A stretch of 64,000 nt of DNA from Acinetobacter kanungonis (GCF_009939195.1 NZ_JAACKC010000001.1:82114-146113), one strand, 5' to 3'. Counted from the first letter of the stretch, positions 39,018 to 48,855 are shown. Notes: generated by a model not told the origin, from the letters alone. Program-made: numbers and translations.

Positions 39018-41792
39018 ATGTTGAATCATATTTATGCTGCTTTTGAACAGCTGGGATTCACTACACATAAACGTGTATTGCATATCCAGTTTGCTAATGC
39101 GCTGCTGAATCAGCAGGTCTATTTACAGCGAATAGACGGAACACATGGCTTAAACCAAGGCTTAACGGCCAGTTTAATTTGCCTGTCGACACATGCATTT
39201 ATTCCCCTCAAACAGTTTATTGGCTGTCAGGTCGCGGTTGACCATGTGACAGACACAGGACAACTGAGTCGCATTACAGGCATCATTACCCAAGCTCAAG
39301 CGGGGGCAAGCGATGGTGCACTGACCGTATATCGCCTGAGGCTTGAAGACCCGACCATCTTATGGAAACAACGCCGTAACAGTCGCGTGTTCATGAATAA
39401 AAGTGTGGTAGATGTGGTCAACATTTTGTTCCAAGAGTGGCAACAAAAAAGTCCGCTGTTTGCCGCCAGTTTGAATCTTGATTTAGCAGGATTGAGTCGA
39501 GATTACGACATTCGTCCCTTCATCATGCAAAACAACGAAACTGATTATGACTTTCTGACACGTTTACTTAGAAGTGAAGGGATTAATTGGCTGATTGATG
39601 AAGCGCAAGCGTTGCTTGCTCAGATGCATCAACCCATTCAAGCACAAAAGCTACGTCTAATTGATGATAACCAGCACTACCAAGCTCTGCCACGACGCAG
39701 TGTCCGCTTTCACCAGAGCAGCGCTGTACAAACCGCAGACAGCATTACCCATTGGCAGGCGCAGCGCCAGTTACAACCGACAGCCGTGCATGTGCAACGC
39801 TGGCAAGCCGATGCACTAACCCAAGATGACGGTGCAGGCAGTGTGCAAAGCAAACATCAGCAAAGTGAACAATATGATGTTGCGAGTTTGGGGCTAGAGC
39901 AGGCATGGCATTTTTCCCCTGCGTGGATGCAAGACCTGAATGGCGAAGATGGTGCGACGGCATCGGGTAATCCGCAACTGGAGCAATTTAACCAGCAGCT
40001 TTCCGATTATTACAATGCGCAAGCCAAGCATTTTTGTGCACAGTCTACGGTGCGAGATGCCCATGTGGGTTACTGGTTCGAACTACAAGATCATCCTGAA
40101 ATTAATCTGCACAGTGGTGCAGACAAAGAATTTCTAATTACAGAAAAAACTTTTTATAGCCAGAACAATCTGCCTAAAGATCTGAACCAGCAATTAGATC
40201 AACTCTTACAACAAAGTAACTGGCAATTCAGCTCTGTACTGGACAACAGCGGCAGTGAGCAGCGCCAAGGCAATCTGCTGAGCTTACAACGTCGGCAGAT
40301 TAAGACTGTTCCCGCCTATCATCCTGAGCAGCATCGTCCATCGGCACATCCGCAACGCGCTCAGGTGGTTGGGCCGAATGGTGAAGAAATCCATGTCGAT
40401 GAATGGGGGCGTATTAAAGTCCGCTTTCTATTCACAAGAAATGAAGACCATGCACATGATGGCGGTGCGGGCAGCAATGATAACGATACCGATTCTGCTT
40501 GGGTGGATGTCTTAACTCCATGGGCGGGTGAAGGTTATGGGGCACGTTTTCTGCCAAGGATTGGGGAAATTGTAGTCATTGATTTCTTTCAGGGAGACAT
40601 AGATCGTCCTTTTGTGGTAGGACGTCTGCATGAAGCGCAACGCCATCCAACAAAATTTGATGATGCAGGGCAATTGCCTGGAACCAAAAAACTGGCAGGC
40701 ATTAAATCTAAAGAATATCAGGGACAGGGTTTTAACCAGCTGCGTTTTGATGACACCACGGGGCAAATTAGTGCCCAGTTGCAAAGCAGTTATGCGGCCA
40801 GTCAACTCAATTTGGGTAAACTCAGTCATCCTAAAGACCAAGCGGAAAGTGAAGACCGAGGCGAAGGATTTGAACTTAGAACAGATCAGTGGGGAGCGCT
40901 AAGAGCAGGAGAAGGATTACTTCTTTCGACCTATAAACAAGATCAGGCTCAGGGCGAACATCTGGATGCACAAGTTGCCAAGCAGCAGTTGGAAGGTAAC
41001 CAGAGTAATGCCAAAGCACTGAGTGAAGTTGCCAAAAACCAGCAAACTGATGAGATTGAATCGATTGAACAACTCAAAGAGTTTGCAGACCAGATTCAAG
41101 CGCAGATTGCAAAATTTGAAAAGGCGCTATTACTTTTAAACTCGCCAGATGGGATTGGTTTAAGCACCAATGCAGACATTCATGTCTCGGCTGATGGGCA
41201 AATTAACCAGTTTGCAGGCGACAGCATCAATTTCACTACGCAAAAAAATCTGATTACGCATGTCAGTGGTAAAGCAAGCTTATTTGCAGCACAGGGTGGC
41301 ATTAAACAAGTTGCGGCCAAAGGAAAGTTTGAAATGCAGGCTCAGGGTGATGCCTTAAGTATTTTAGCCAAACAAAATATTCAGGTTGTTTCTACAGAAG
41401 ATCGCATTGAAATTACCAGTCCGAAAGAGATTGTAATTACGGCAGGTGGTTCGCAACTTAAAATTGATGGTTCGGGAGTTTTTCCAACCACCAGTGGCAA
41501 GTTTGAGGTGAAGGCGGGGCAGCATGTGTTTATGGGAGGGGAAAAGGTCGAAGTCCCTAAAATACAATTAGAAAATAAACCATGTTATTTAACGTTTGAA
41601 ATTGTCGATTTGGATGGAAAACCTGCGAACAATGTCGAATATATTGCTTTTAAAGCAGATGGTAGTCACCAGATAGGGCGAACCGATGCATCTGGTAAAA
41701 CTCAAAAATTTCAAACAGATGGTTCAGAACAGGTTTCAATCCATATTTCTGATAAAAATGCATCAAAATATAAGTTAGTTACGGAAAGTTAG
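39018..41792 (+). CDS. vgrG: Type VI secretion spike protein VgrG with C-terminal beta-sandwich extension
   Basis: A 924-residue tip protein of the T6SS needle. The gp27-like base runs from about 20 to 400, the gp5 OB-fold at about 450-540 has VVGPNGEEIHVDEWGRIKVRF, then a DUF2345 beta-helix (about 620-850) with repeated short strands. The last ~70 residues (CYLTFEIVDLDGKPANNVEYIAFKADGSHQIG..TDASGKTQ) look like a transthyretin/carboxypeptidase-regulatory-type beta-sandwich, a known kind of cargo adaptor on VgrG. The next gene starts 6 bp later with a similar fold, so it is probably the cargo. No other T6SS structural gene is in the window: an orphan vgrG locus. Confidence 0.92.
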   Translation: MLNHIYAAFEQLGFTTHKRVLHIQFANALLNQQVYLQRIDGTHGLNQGLTASLICLSTHAFIPLKQFIGCQVAVDHVTDTGQLSRITGIITQAQAGASDGALTVYRLRLEDPTILWKQRRNSRVFMNKSVVDVVNILFQEWQQKSPLFAASLNLDLAGLSRDYDIRPFIMQNNETDYDFLTRLLRSEGINWLIDEAQALLAQMHQPIQAQKLRLIDDNQHYQALPRRSVRFHQSSAVQTADSITHWQAQRQLQPTAVHVQRWQADALTQDDGAGSVQSKHQQSEQYDVASLGLEQAWHFSPAWMQDLNGEDGATASGNPQLEQFNQQLSDYYNAQAKHFCAQSTVRDAHVGYWFELQDHPEINLHSGADKEFLITEKTFYSQNNLPKDLNQQLDQLLQQSNWQFSSVLDNSGSEQRQGNLLSLQRRQIKTVPAYHPEQHRPSAHPQRAQVVGPNGEEIHVDEWGRIKVRFLFTRNEDHAHDGGAGSNDNDTDSAWVDVLTPWAGEGYGARFLPRIGEIVVIDFFQGDIDRPFVVGRLHEAQRHPTKFDDAGQLPGTKKLAGIKSKEYQGQGFNQLRFDDTTGQISAQLQSSYAASQLNLGKLSHPKDQAESEDRGEGFELRTDQWGALRAGEGLLLSTYKQDQAQGEHLDAQVAKQQLEGNQSNAKALSEVAKNQQTDEIESIEQLKEFADQIQAQIAKFEKALLLLNSPDGIGLSTNADIHVSADGQINQFAGDSINFTTQKNLITHVSGKASLFAAQGGIKQVAAKGKFEMQAQGDALSILAKQNIQVVSTEDRIEITSPKEIVITAGGSQLKIDGSGVFPTTSGKFEVKAGQHVFMGGEKVEVPKIQLENKPCYLTFEIVDLDGKPANNVEYIAFKADGSHQIGRTDASGKTQKFQTDGSEQVSIHISDKNASKYKLVTES

Positions 41793-41798
41793 AACGTA

Positions 41799-44700
41799 AT
41801 GGATAGATATAACACATTAGAATTTAGCATTATTTTCTATAACCAGAGAAATAAGGGGCTAGGAAATGTAAAATATAAATTGGTTTTTATTTCCACTTCA
41901 GGAAATCAACAAATATTTGCAGATATTACCAATGATAAGGGACGCACTAAACCAATTTTATTGACTCAAAATGGAAAACTGCAAATTTTTGTAGAAGGTT
42001 ATGAGACAATTTTTAGTCAAAAAAAACTGATCAAGCCGAAGCTTGCCTCAGGTGATAATATTATTGAAATAAAAGAAAAAAAATTAGAACAAAATTTAAA
42101 GTTTATCACTAAGCAGCAATATGATATAAAACAACAAGTTGCAAAAAAAAATCTTGAGGAACTGAAGAAAATTGCCGCAATCAATAGTAAGTCTAAAATA
42201 GGTAATTTTTATAATTATTCTAAAATTACTCCCCCAATTTCACCAACAGTGAAAAAGAATTTAGAAGAAAGTCAAAATTTATCTTATGAAGAATATAAAA
42301 AGAGAAATACACATCTGATTAAGAAATCAGAATATTTGAAGTTTAAAACATATGTGATGTATCGATTTGTCGATAACAAAGGAAATGGTATTCCGATTAT
42401 TGACTACCAAATATTTGGTCAGGGTAAAAACGAACCTATCGTTAATATGAAGCCAGCTAAAGTGGATGGAAAAGGCTTTACTCAACTAGCAGAGACTCAT
42501 TTAAAAACCCAAGTTAAGTATCGCTTAGGAAGTACAGTCAAAGAGAGTGAATGGTTCGAACCGATTACTTGTGTTGATAAACAGTTAATTAATAAAATTA
42601 TTTTTCCACTTACCACAGGTATAACCAATACTGATCCAAATAATAAGGTGGGCTTGGGTGCATCACAAAAGCCCCCTATCGTTATTAATCCTCACACTAA
42701 TGAAGTACTGGTTTTACCGCCCGCAGTTTATGCTGAATTTGATCGAAAAACGCAAATTTTGTCAGATGCAGTAAAAAAGGTTCATCAATCGAATGCTGAA
42801 CTCACGCGAGCGATTCAGGATAGAAAACTTGAAGAAATTAAAGAGCTAGAAAGTCGGCTAAATATCAATCAAGAAAAAGCAATTGAAAAAATTAATGGTG
42901 AGTTTCAGCAGTATGGCGAACTTAAAGAAGTTTGGGTGGTTGAAAGCACAGGCAAAGTCAACCAAAGTGCATCAAAATATAATTTAAAAAGACGTTATCT
43001 TAAAGTCACTGAATATGAAGAGCTAAAACGACAACGTCGTAATAATGAAGTAAGAGCAGATATTGTTGACCCTTATGCGACGCAATACACACCACAACGT
43101 CATGCTCAGATTCAAAGTAGTTTTGAGAAACTAGGTCAGCAGTTATTGACTGCTAAAGGAAGTATCGGTAGTGAAGAAAAAGCTGTTTATAACTTGATTG
43201 GTGGTCTTGGTGGAGAGATTGCAAAAGAATATAAAGACAGCCGAGATATTAATGTCAGTACTGAAGCACAGTGGATGCGGATGGTTGCAGGTGCTAGTGG
43301 TGAAGGAATGATTAGCGCCTCGTCTAAAGGTGTGACCATGAAACTTGGTGGAGATGCATCAACCAAATGGACACTTTTTGAAGGGGTAAAAGAATGGCGT
43401 AAGTTTTTTCCATGTGAGTCTGGATGGAAACTTGAATATGACAATTATGATTTAGGAACCATTCGTTTTTTGATTGGAGCAGAACTAGCAGGATTTTCTG
43501 GAGCAAATTTAGGCATTTCAGGTAACTTATCTGTCGATATTACCCATCAGGGAACCACGCAAATGCTGAAAGCTATGGTACGTAAACCAGAACGCTCAAT
43601 GTCACAAATGTTTGATCGTCAGGGAAAACCCATGTTCCAACCTGCGCAAGGTAGCTTGAACATGATTGCTGCAAATCAGGAAAATGCAAAGAATCAGGCA
43701 AATGCAGGAATTAAGGTATTTGCAGGGGCACAAGTGCAAGGGAAATTGAAGGGCGGAATAGAATGGTTTAAACCCAATAATGACAAGGGGGGGGAAGGAG
43801 AATTTGTTTCTATCGCCTCTGTAGCTGGTGGTGGTGGTGTTAGTCTGGGAGCTGGTGCCGAAGGTCAATATCAGATTGGTTATGATGAAGGTTCTGGTAA
43901 CTTTAAAATACTGGTTGCTGCACACTTGTGTTGGGGTATTGGTGCAAAAGGAGTCGCTGAATTTACGGTTGGTTCAGAACATATCCTAAACTATTTAGGA
44001 TTTATTAAACTACAGCTACTACAGGCTAGCTTTAGAACGCTAGTCTATATTCATGGGGAGGCTTTCTCATTAATGGCACGAGTCTTAGCGTACTGTATAG
44101 GTGAGAATTATCCATTAACTCAGAACGTACAGGAAATAGCAGATGCTTATGATGTCTGGCTTAAGCGTTTGAATAAGGATCATGAGCGTTTAAAGACTGC
44201 GAATAATATTAATTCTGCCAAAGGCCGTGAAGAATTAATTTATGCCACACCAGAGACGAAAGGGATTCTTTTATATGCAGTTACACACTGGAGTGATCGT
44301 ACAGCTCCAATTTTTGATATCTATGTGTCTTTTAGTGAGCGTGAAGTGGAACTTTTTCCTGCGCGAAAAACTGCAGTGATTAATATTCTAAAAACGTGTG
44401 TGACGACTGCCGAATGGCAAAATACCATTCAACATATTCACCCTAAAGCAAAGAAATTAAACCCATCTGAATTTGGTAAAGTTGAAGGTGATCTGATTCG
44501 GTTTTTAAACTATGGTGATGACGATAAATACGCTGAAGATCTTATCCGTTGTATCAATAGTGGAATAGAGTATGTTGGGCAAAATATTAACAAATGGTTA
44601 AAAGATTATCTTAAGTATCGTAAGGGAGCTAAGGCAGTAACAGGTACTTCATGGAATTATATGTTAGTACAAAGCCAAGATGATAATCGCTTTAGGCAGT

Positions 44701-44819
44701 TTGAGCTGCAGCAAGGCATACAAATGGGGTTTGAAGAGCAGTCATTAATGGCAAGTAATTTAGAAATCTTAGCACCTTTTGAGCAGAATGAGTTAAAACC
44801 AACCGTGTATCATGTTTAA
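41799..44819 (+). CDS. Large VgrG-linked T6SS effector candidate, toxic activity unknown
   Basis: A 1006-residue protein starting 6 bp after vgrG. The first ~90 residues look like a beta-sandwich resembling the VgrG tail; a second possible one is at about 185-270 (TYVMYRFVDNKGNGIPIIDYQIFG). A long charged helical stretch follows (about 310-420, many E/K). Residues ~470-720 are glycine-rich with repeated GAGASG/GAELAG-type segments and the stretch SVAGGGGVSLGAGAEGQYQIGY, with a hydrophobic helix pair around 725-775 (LNYLGFIKLQLLQASFRTLVY...). No signal peptide and no nuclease, lipase or amidase motif that I can see. The gene is visibly more A+T-rich than vgrG, as expected for horizontally swapped cargo. 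A membrane-acting toxin is possible, but unproven. Confidence 0.75.
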   Translation: MDRYNTLEFSIIFYNQRNKGLGNVKYKLVFISTSGNQQIFADITNDKGRTKPILLTQNGKLQIFVEGYETIFSQKKLIKPKLASGDNIIEIKEKKLEQNLKFITKQQYDIKQQVAKKNLEELKKIAAINSKSKIGNFYNYSKITPPISPTVKKNLEESQNLSYEEYKKRNTHLIKKSEYLKFKTYVMYRFVDNKGNGIPIIDYQIFGQGKNEPIVNMKPAKVDGKGFTQLAETHLKTQVKYRLGSTVKESEWFEPITCVDKQLINKIIFPLTTGITNTDPNNKVGLGASQKPPIVINPHTNEVLVLPPAVYAEFDRKTQILSDAVKKVHQSNAELTRAIQDRKLEEIKELESRLNINQEKAIEKINGEFQQYGELKEVWVVESTGKVNQSASKYNLKRRYLKVTEYEELKRQRRNNEVRADIVDPYATQYTPQRHAQIQSSFEKLGQQLLTAKGSIGSEEKAVYNLIGGLGGEIAKEYKDSRDINVSTEAQWMRMVAGASGEGMISASSKGVTMKLGGDASTKWTLFEGVKEWRKFFPCESGWKLEYDNYDLGTIRFLIGAELAGFSGANLGISGNLSVDITHQGTTQMLKAMVRKPERSMSQMFDRQGKPMFQPAQGSLNMIAANQENAKNQANAGIKVFAGAQVQGKLKGGIEWFKPNNDKGGEGEFVSIASVAGGGGVSLGAGAEGQYQIGYDEGSGNFKILVAAHLCWGIGAKGVAEFTVGSEHILNYLGFIKLQLLQASFRTLVYIHGEAFSLMARVLAYCIGENYPLTQNVQEIADAYDVWLKRLNKDHERLKTANNINSAKGREELIYATPETKGILLYAVTHWSDRTAPIFDIYVSFSEREVELFPARKTAVINILKTCVTTAEWQNTIQHIHPKAKKLNPSEFGKVEGDLIRFLNYGDDDKYAEDLIRCINSGIEYVGQNINKWLKDYLKYRKGAKAVTGTSWNYMLVQSQDDNRFRQFELQQGIQMGFEEQSLMASNLEILAPFEQNELKPTVYHV

Positions 44820-44833
44820 CATGATACACGGTT
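44801..44833. terminator. Hairpin containing the effector stop codon
   Basis: Perfect 14-bp stem (AACCGTGTATCATG / CATGATACACGGTT) whose loop holds the TAA stop of the effector. It sits between the convergent effector and lipoprotein genes and probably terminates both. Confidence 0.7.
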
Positions 44834-44843
44834 AATGTAATGG

Positions 44844-45821
44844 TTAATGGTTAGCAACGCAACGTACGGAGTTTTTTTGGTTTAGATCTAAGTTATATTT
44901 TTTTACAAGCTCTGATTTAGCTTTTTCAGGATCTTCAATAGGATGCATAGAGTGTCTTTGCATAGTTTTTCCACCAAATACTCGTAATGATTGACCATCA
45001 CTTGGTGGAAAACTTCGTACTACCTTTAAAGTTCCTGAGGTTGGACCTTGAGGATTTTTCTCTGGAGATTTACTGTAATATTCAGGATCATACCAATCTA
45101 GCATCCATTCATAGTTATCAGTAACCATGTCATAAAAGCCTAAAGGAGTTGGTGGATATTTTTGCAGTTCAGATATATTTTTATAAACTTTAAATTTATC
45201 TTGGGACTGTTGTCTTTGTTCAAAACTCCATACATTACGCCCATTATCAATCTTGCCATTATCGGTCGCATAAAGAATATATTGCCCCCGATTACGTGCT
45301 GCATATTCCCATTGAGCCTCTGTGGGTAAGTCCATCTTTAAATTGAGTTGCGTACCAAGCCATTGACAATAATCACGAGCTTGTTGCCAATTAATACCTG
45401 CTGCTGCTGTAGGAACTCTTTGTTCAATCGAGTATTCATCAAAATTCCCGACGGCTTTTTGCCCTGTAACTTCTGTATAAATATCAAAATCTGCATAGGT
45501 GGCTTTGGTTGCACTTAAATAAAAATCGTCTAGCGTGACTTTATGTAAGGGTTTACTATCCCCATCACCATCATATGGAAGTCCATCGATACTATGTTCA
45601 AGACCAAAATCCCCCATTTTATAGGTACCACCTTTTACAAAAATCAGGTTCTTTTTTGTCTTGTCGAGCAGTTGTTGTAATCGCTTTTGTTGTTCAGGAG
45701 ATAAGTCATTTTTCGTGGTTGGACTTAAAGCTTTCTGATTTGCACTGGAAGTTGGTTTGGCACAAGCAGCTAATGAGATACTTGAGAGTAGAATGATTGC
45801 AAGCTTATGTTTAATCATCAT
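44844..45821 (-). CDS. Lipoprotein with formylglycine-generating-enzyme (SUMF1) fold, candidate T6SS immunity protein, copy 1
   Basis: A 325-residue protein with lipoprotein signal (lipobox LAAC near residue 18) and a SUMF1/FGE-type domain from about 60: FVKGGTYKMGDFG, LDDFYLSATKATYADF, GINWQQARDYCQWLGTQLNLKMDLPTEAQWEYAARNRG, GFYDMVTDNYEWMLDWYD, NSVRCVAN. The RGGSF core and catalytic Cys pair of true sulfatase-activating enzymes are not clear, so it is likely not an FGE. Position next to the effector, periplasmic location and duplication suggest an immunity role; this is inference. Start at the MMIKHKL pair; the longer frame to 45917 runs into the duplication junction. Confidence 0.8.
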   Translation of the reverse strand: MMIKHKLAIILLSSISLAACAKPTSSANQKALSPTTKNDLSPEQQKRLQQLLDKTKKNLIFVKGGTYKMGDFGLEHSIDGLPYDGDGDSKPLHKVTLDDFYLSATKATYADFDIYTEVTGQKAVGNFDEYSIEQRVPTAAAGINWQQARDYCQWLGTQLNLKMDLPTEAQWEYAARNRGQYILYATDNGKIDNGRNVWSFEQRQQSQDKFKVYKNISELQKYPPTPLGFYDMVTDNYEWMLDWYDPEYYSKSPEKNPQGPTSGTLKVVRSFPPSDGQSLRVFGGKTMQRHSMHPIEDPEKAKSELVKKYNLDLNQKNSVRCVANH

Positions 45822-45900
45822 TTTTAAAATTATAAAGTTAAAATACAGTGCGGATTTTAAGGTAGTTTGTTGGTATTGAAAAGAAACAATGTGTAAAACC

Positions 45901-45933
45901 AACCGTGTATCATGCATAGCATGTTACACGGCT
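45901..45933. terminator. Duplicated hairpin between the two lipoprotein genes
   Basis: Imperfect copy of the hairpin at 44801-44833 (about 1.1 kb away) in the same position relative to the second gene copy. Some stem bases have mutated. Confidence 0.6.
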
Positions 45934-45938
45934 AATGA

Positions 45939-46916
45939 TTAAGGATTTGCAGCACAACGTACTGAGTTATTTAAATTAAAATCGAAATAATATTTTTGGT
46001 CTTTAGAGTCTTTTACTAATTCCGGATCCGCTACAGGATCAATTGCATGGCGTTGCATAGTTTTGCCATTGAATACTTTTAACGATTGTACATCCGACGG
46101 AAGCATACTCCGTACAACTTTTAAAGTTCCTGTTTTTGGACCCTGAGGGGTTTTCTCTGGAGATTTACTGTAATATTCAGGATCATACCAGTCGAGCATC
46201 CATTCAAGATTATCTGTTACTATGTCATAAAAACCTAAAGGGGTTGCTGGATATTTTTGCAGTTCAGATATATTTTTATAAACTTTAAATTTATCTTGGG
46301 ACTGTTGTCTCTGCTCAAAGCTCCACACATTACGTCCATTATCAATTTTTCCATTATCAGTTGCATAAAGAATATTTTGTCCCCGATTCCGCGCTGCATA
46401 TTCCCATTGTGCTTCTGTAGGTAAGTCCATTTTTAAATTGAGTTGCGTACCAAGCCATTGGCAATAATTTCGAGCTTGTTGCCAATTTATACCTGCTGCA
46501 GAAGTTGGAATACGATATTTTTGCGTGATCTCATTAAAATCACCGACGGCTTTTTGTCCTGTAACCTCTGTATAAATATCAAAATCTGCATAGGTGGTTT
46601 TGGTGGCGCTTAAATAAAAGTCATCAAGGGTGACTTTGTGTAAGGGTTTGCTATCCCCATCACCATCATATGGAAGTCCATCGATACTATGTTCAGGACC
46701 AAAATCCCCCATTTTATAGGTACCACCTTTTACAAAAATCAGGTTTTTCTTGGTCTTCTCGAGCAGTTGTTGTAATCGCTTTTGTTGTTCAGGAGATAGG
46801 TCATTTTTCGTGATTGGACTTGAAGCTTTCTGATTTGCATTTGAAGTGGGTTTGGCACAAGCAGCTAATGAGGTAATTGAGAGCAGAATGATTGCAAGTT
46901 TATGTTTAATCATCAT
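45939..46916 (-). CDS. SUMF1-fold lipoprotein, candidate T6SS immunity protein, copy 2
   Basis: A 325-residue paralogue of the preceding gene. Most of the protein is near-identical, while the divergent parts are a mid-domain segment (NEITQKYRIPTSAAG instead of NFDEYSIEQRVPTAAAG) and the C-terminal ~70 residues (VRSMLPSDVQSLKVFNGKTMQRHAIDP). Signal and lipobox are conserved. Clustered differences at the end suggest selection for altered partner recognition. Confidence 0.8.
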   Translation of the reverse strand: MMIKHKLAIILLSITSLAACAKPTSNANQKASSPITKNDLSPEQQKRLQQLLEKTKKNLIFVKGGTYKMGDFGPEHSIDGLPYDGDGDSKPLHKVTLDDFYLSATKTTYADFDIYTEVTGQKAVGDFNEITQKYRIPTSAAGINWQQARNYCQWLGTQLNLKMDLPTEAQWEYAARNRGQNILYATDNGKIDNGRNVWSFEQRQQSQDKFKVYKNISELQKYPATPLGFYDIVTDNLEWMLDWYDPEYYSKSPEKTPQGPKTGTLKVVRSMLPSDVQSLKVFNGKTMQRHAIDPVADPELVKDSKDQKYYFDFNLNNSVRCAANP

Positions 46917-47635
46917 TTTTAAAATTATAAAGTTAAAATACAGCGCGGATTTTAAGTTAGTTCGCGAATGTTGAGTAGAAATATTGTGTTAAAATCAACA
47001 TTATGCATTATTGAAAATCTTAAAAGGAAAAGATCCCTATCCAGAGGATTAATTTGAAAAGAAATGATAAAAATCGAAGGTCGTATAATAAATCTTCAGA
47101 TTGAAGATTCTAAAATCCATCCATTTAAAAACATCGAAAATCAAGCTGCGGGCACTGCAATGATAGGAGCTTTAACTGCAAGTAGTAGCGCAGCAACTAA
47201 TGCACCAATTTTGTTAATGGCAGCAAGTGGATAAGATGCTAAATCCTTTACTTGTGAAGTTGGTGATTATAGTGTGATTGGTCAGTTTACAACAGTACAA
47301 TTTAAGAATGGCGATGAACTGGTTTGGGATAATTTGAACAGACTTGTTCGTACTGATCTGAACGGACAGATTACTGAATATGGTTATGATGCATTCGGAC
47401 GACGGCTTTACAAGAAATCATCCCATGAACTCATATTGTTTGGTTGGGATGAAGACTTAATGATTTGGGAGTCTGTGCAATATCAAGATACTGAACAGAA
47501 CTATACCAAGCACTATGTGTACGGACCGAATAGTTTTATACCGCTATTTCAAACGGGTTACAGAAGTTTTATACAGTTAATTGAATGAACTGTACCGGAT
47601 TTGTCGGAGACCAACTTTCTTGAGAGAATGTTCCG

Positions 47636-47953
47636 ATGAAAAAATCAAACTATACCCCTGAAATCAAAGAAAGAGCAGTTCAACTTGTTATTGAATCCGA
47701 AAGGGATTATCCATCGAATTGGGCTGCAATCACTGCTACTGCTCCCAAGATAGGTTGTACCCCTGAAACACTGCGTGTTTGGCATCAAAAATATTTGGAT
47801 CAACAAAATCCAGTTAAAGTACAGCAGCTTTCAGACCAAGAACGTATCAAACAACTCGAACGTGAAAATAAAGAACTGCAACGCGCCAATGAGATTCTAC
47901 GTAAAGCAGCCGCTTTTTTCGCCCAGGCGGAGCTCGACCGCCCACACAAATAA
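47636..47953 (+). CDS. IS3-family transposase OrfA
   Basis: A 105-residue HTH protein (TPEIKERAVQLVIESERDYPSNWAAITATAPKIGCTPETLRVW) with a C-terminal leucine-zipper-like coil (LERENKELQRANEILRKAAAFF). A slippery run TTTTTTC near 47914-47920 is placed so that a -1 frameshift enters OrfB, as in IS3 elements. Confidence 0.9.
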   Translation: MKKSNYTPEIKERAVQLVIESERDYPSNWAAITATAPKIGCTPETLRVWHQKYLDQQNPVKVQQLSDQERIKQLERENKELQRANEILRKAAAFFAQAELDRPHK

Positions 47954-48855
47954 TGGTGGATTTTATCCATAATAATAAAGAGCTGTACGGAGTCGAGGCG
48001 ATTTGTAGAATTTTACCGATTGCACCATCGACCTATTACCGACAGCTGGAGCTTACCGAGAATCCAGAAAAGCGTTCAAAACGAGATTTTCATGATTAGC
48101 ATCATGCTGAACCAATTAAACGAATTTGGAAAGAACGTTTGGGCCGATATGGCGCACGTAAAGTCTGGCAACAATTGAAACGTGAAGGCTATGTGATTGC
48201 ACGTTGTACAGTGGTTCGATTGATGCAAAAGCTAGGTCTGCAAGGTGTTTGGCGAGGCAAGAATAAACAAACGACCCGTAGCCGAGATGATCAGAAAAGA
48301 GCAGATGACTTAGTGAAACGCAATTTTAGTGCTGATCAGCCTGACCAGCTGTGGGTTGCTGACTTCACTTATATTCAAACTCATTCAGGCTGGGTCTATA
48401 CCGCCTTTATTATTGATGTGTTCTCACGAGCCATTGTTGGATGGAAAGTATCTACACGAATGAATACAGATATGGTGCTCGATGCATTGGAGCAGGCATT
48501 GCATGATCGAGGCATGCCAAAGAATGTGATTCATCATTCCGATAGAGGTGTGCAATATCTTTCCATTCGCTATACTAATCGTTTAGAAGCCGCAAATTTA
48601 CGAGCATCAGTCGGTACAACTGGTGATTCATACGATAATGCTTTGGCTGAAACGGTGAATGGCTTATACAAAACAGAGGTGATTGAATATCTAAAAGCAG
48701 ATTGGCAAGGTTTGGTAGATGTAGAACTTGCGACATTAAACTGGGTGGATTGGTTCAATAAAAAGCATGTATATAGTGCTCTAGGTTATGTATCACCATT
48801 TGAGTTTGAAGCAATGTACTATGATAAAATTAATCTGTTAGGTCAGGTAGCCTAA
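47953..48855 (+). pseudogene. IS3-family transposase OrfB with internal stop
   Basis: DDE integrase-core protein (DFTYIQTHSGWVYTAF, HHSDRGVQY, ALAETVNGLYKTEVI), but a TAG interrupts the frame near 48097 (FHD-stop-HHAEPIKRIWKE). The ORF from 48139 encodes the catalytic domain alone. Unless suppressed, this copy cannot make full OrfAB. Confidence 0.85.

Larger units (their letters stand above)
44797..47008. repeat. Tandem ~1.1-kb duplication carrying the FGE-like lipoprotein genes
   Basis: The two genes below are exactly 1095 bp apart at both ends. The duplicated unit begins within the last codons of the effector gene: TAAAACCAACCGTGTATCATG appears at 44794-44814 and again at 45894-45914, where it follows unrelated sequence. 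A third, decayed copy of that start (GTTAAAATCAACATTATGCAT) lies at about 46988-47008, marking the far end of the array. Confidence 0.8.

Noticed and set aside
41799..44819. Naming the effector a VasX-type colicin or a nuclease
   Set aside because: Size and VgrG linkage fit several classes, but I see no diagnostic motif, so no toxic activity was assigned.
44844..46916. Calling the two SUMF1-fold lipoproteins true formylglycine-generating enzymes
   Set aside because: The RGGSF core and the catalytic cysteine pair are not evident, no sulfatase gene is nearby, and they carry lipoprotein signals next to a T6SS effector.
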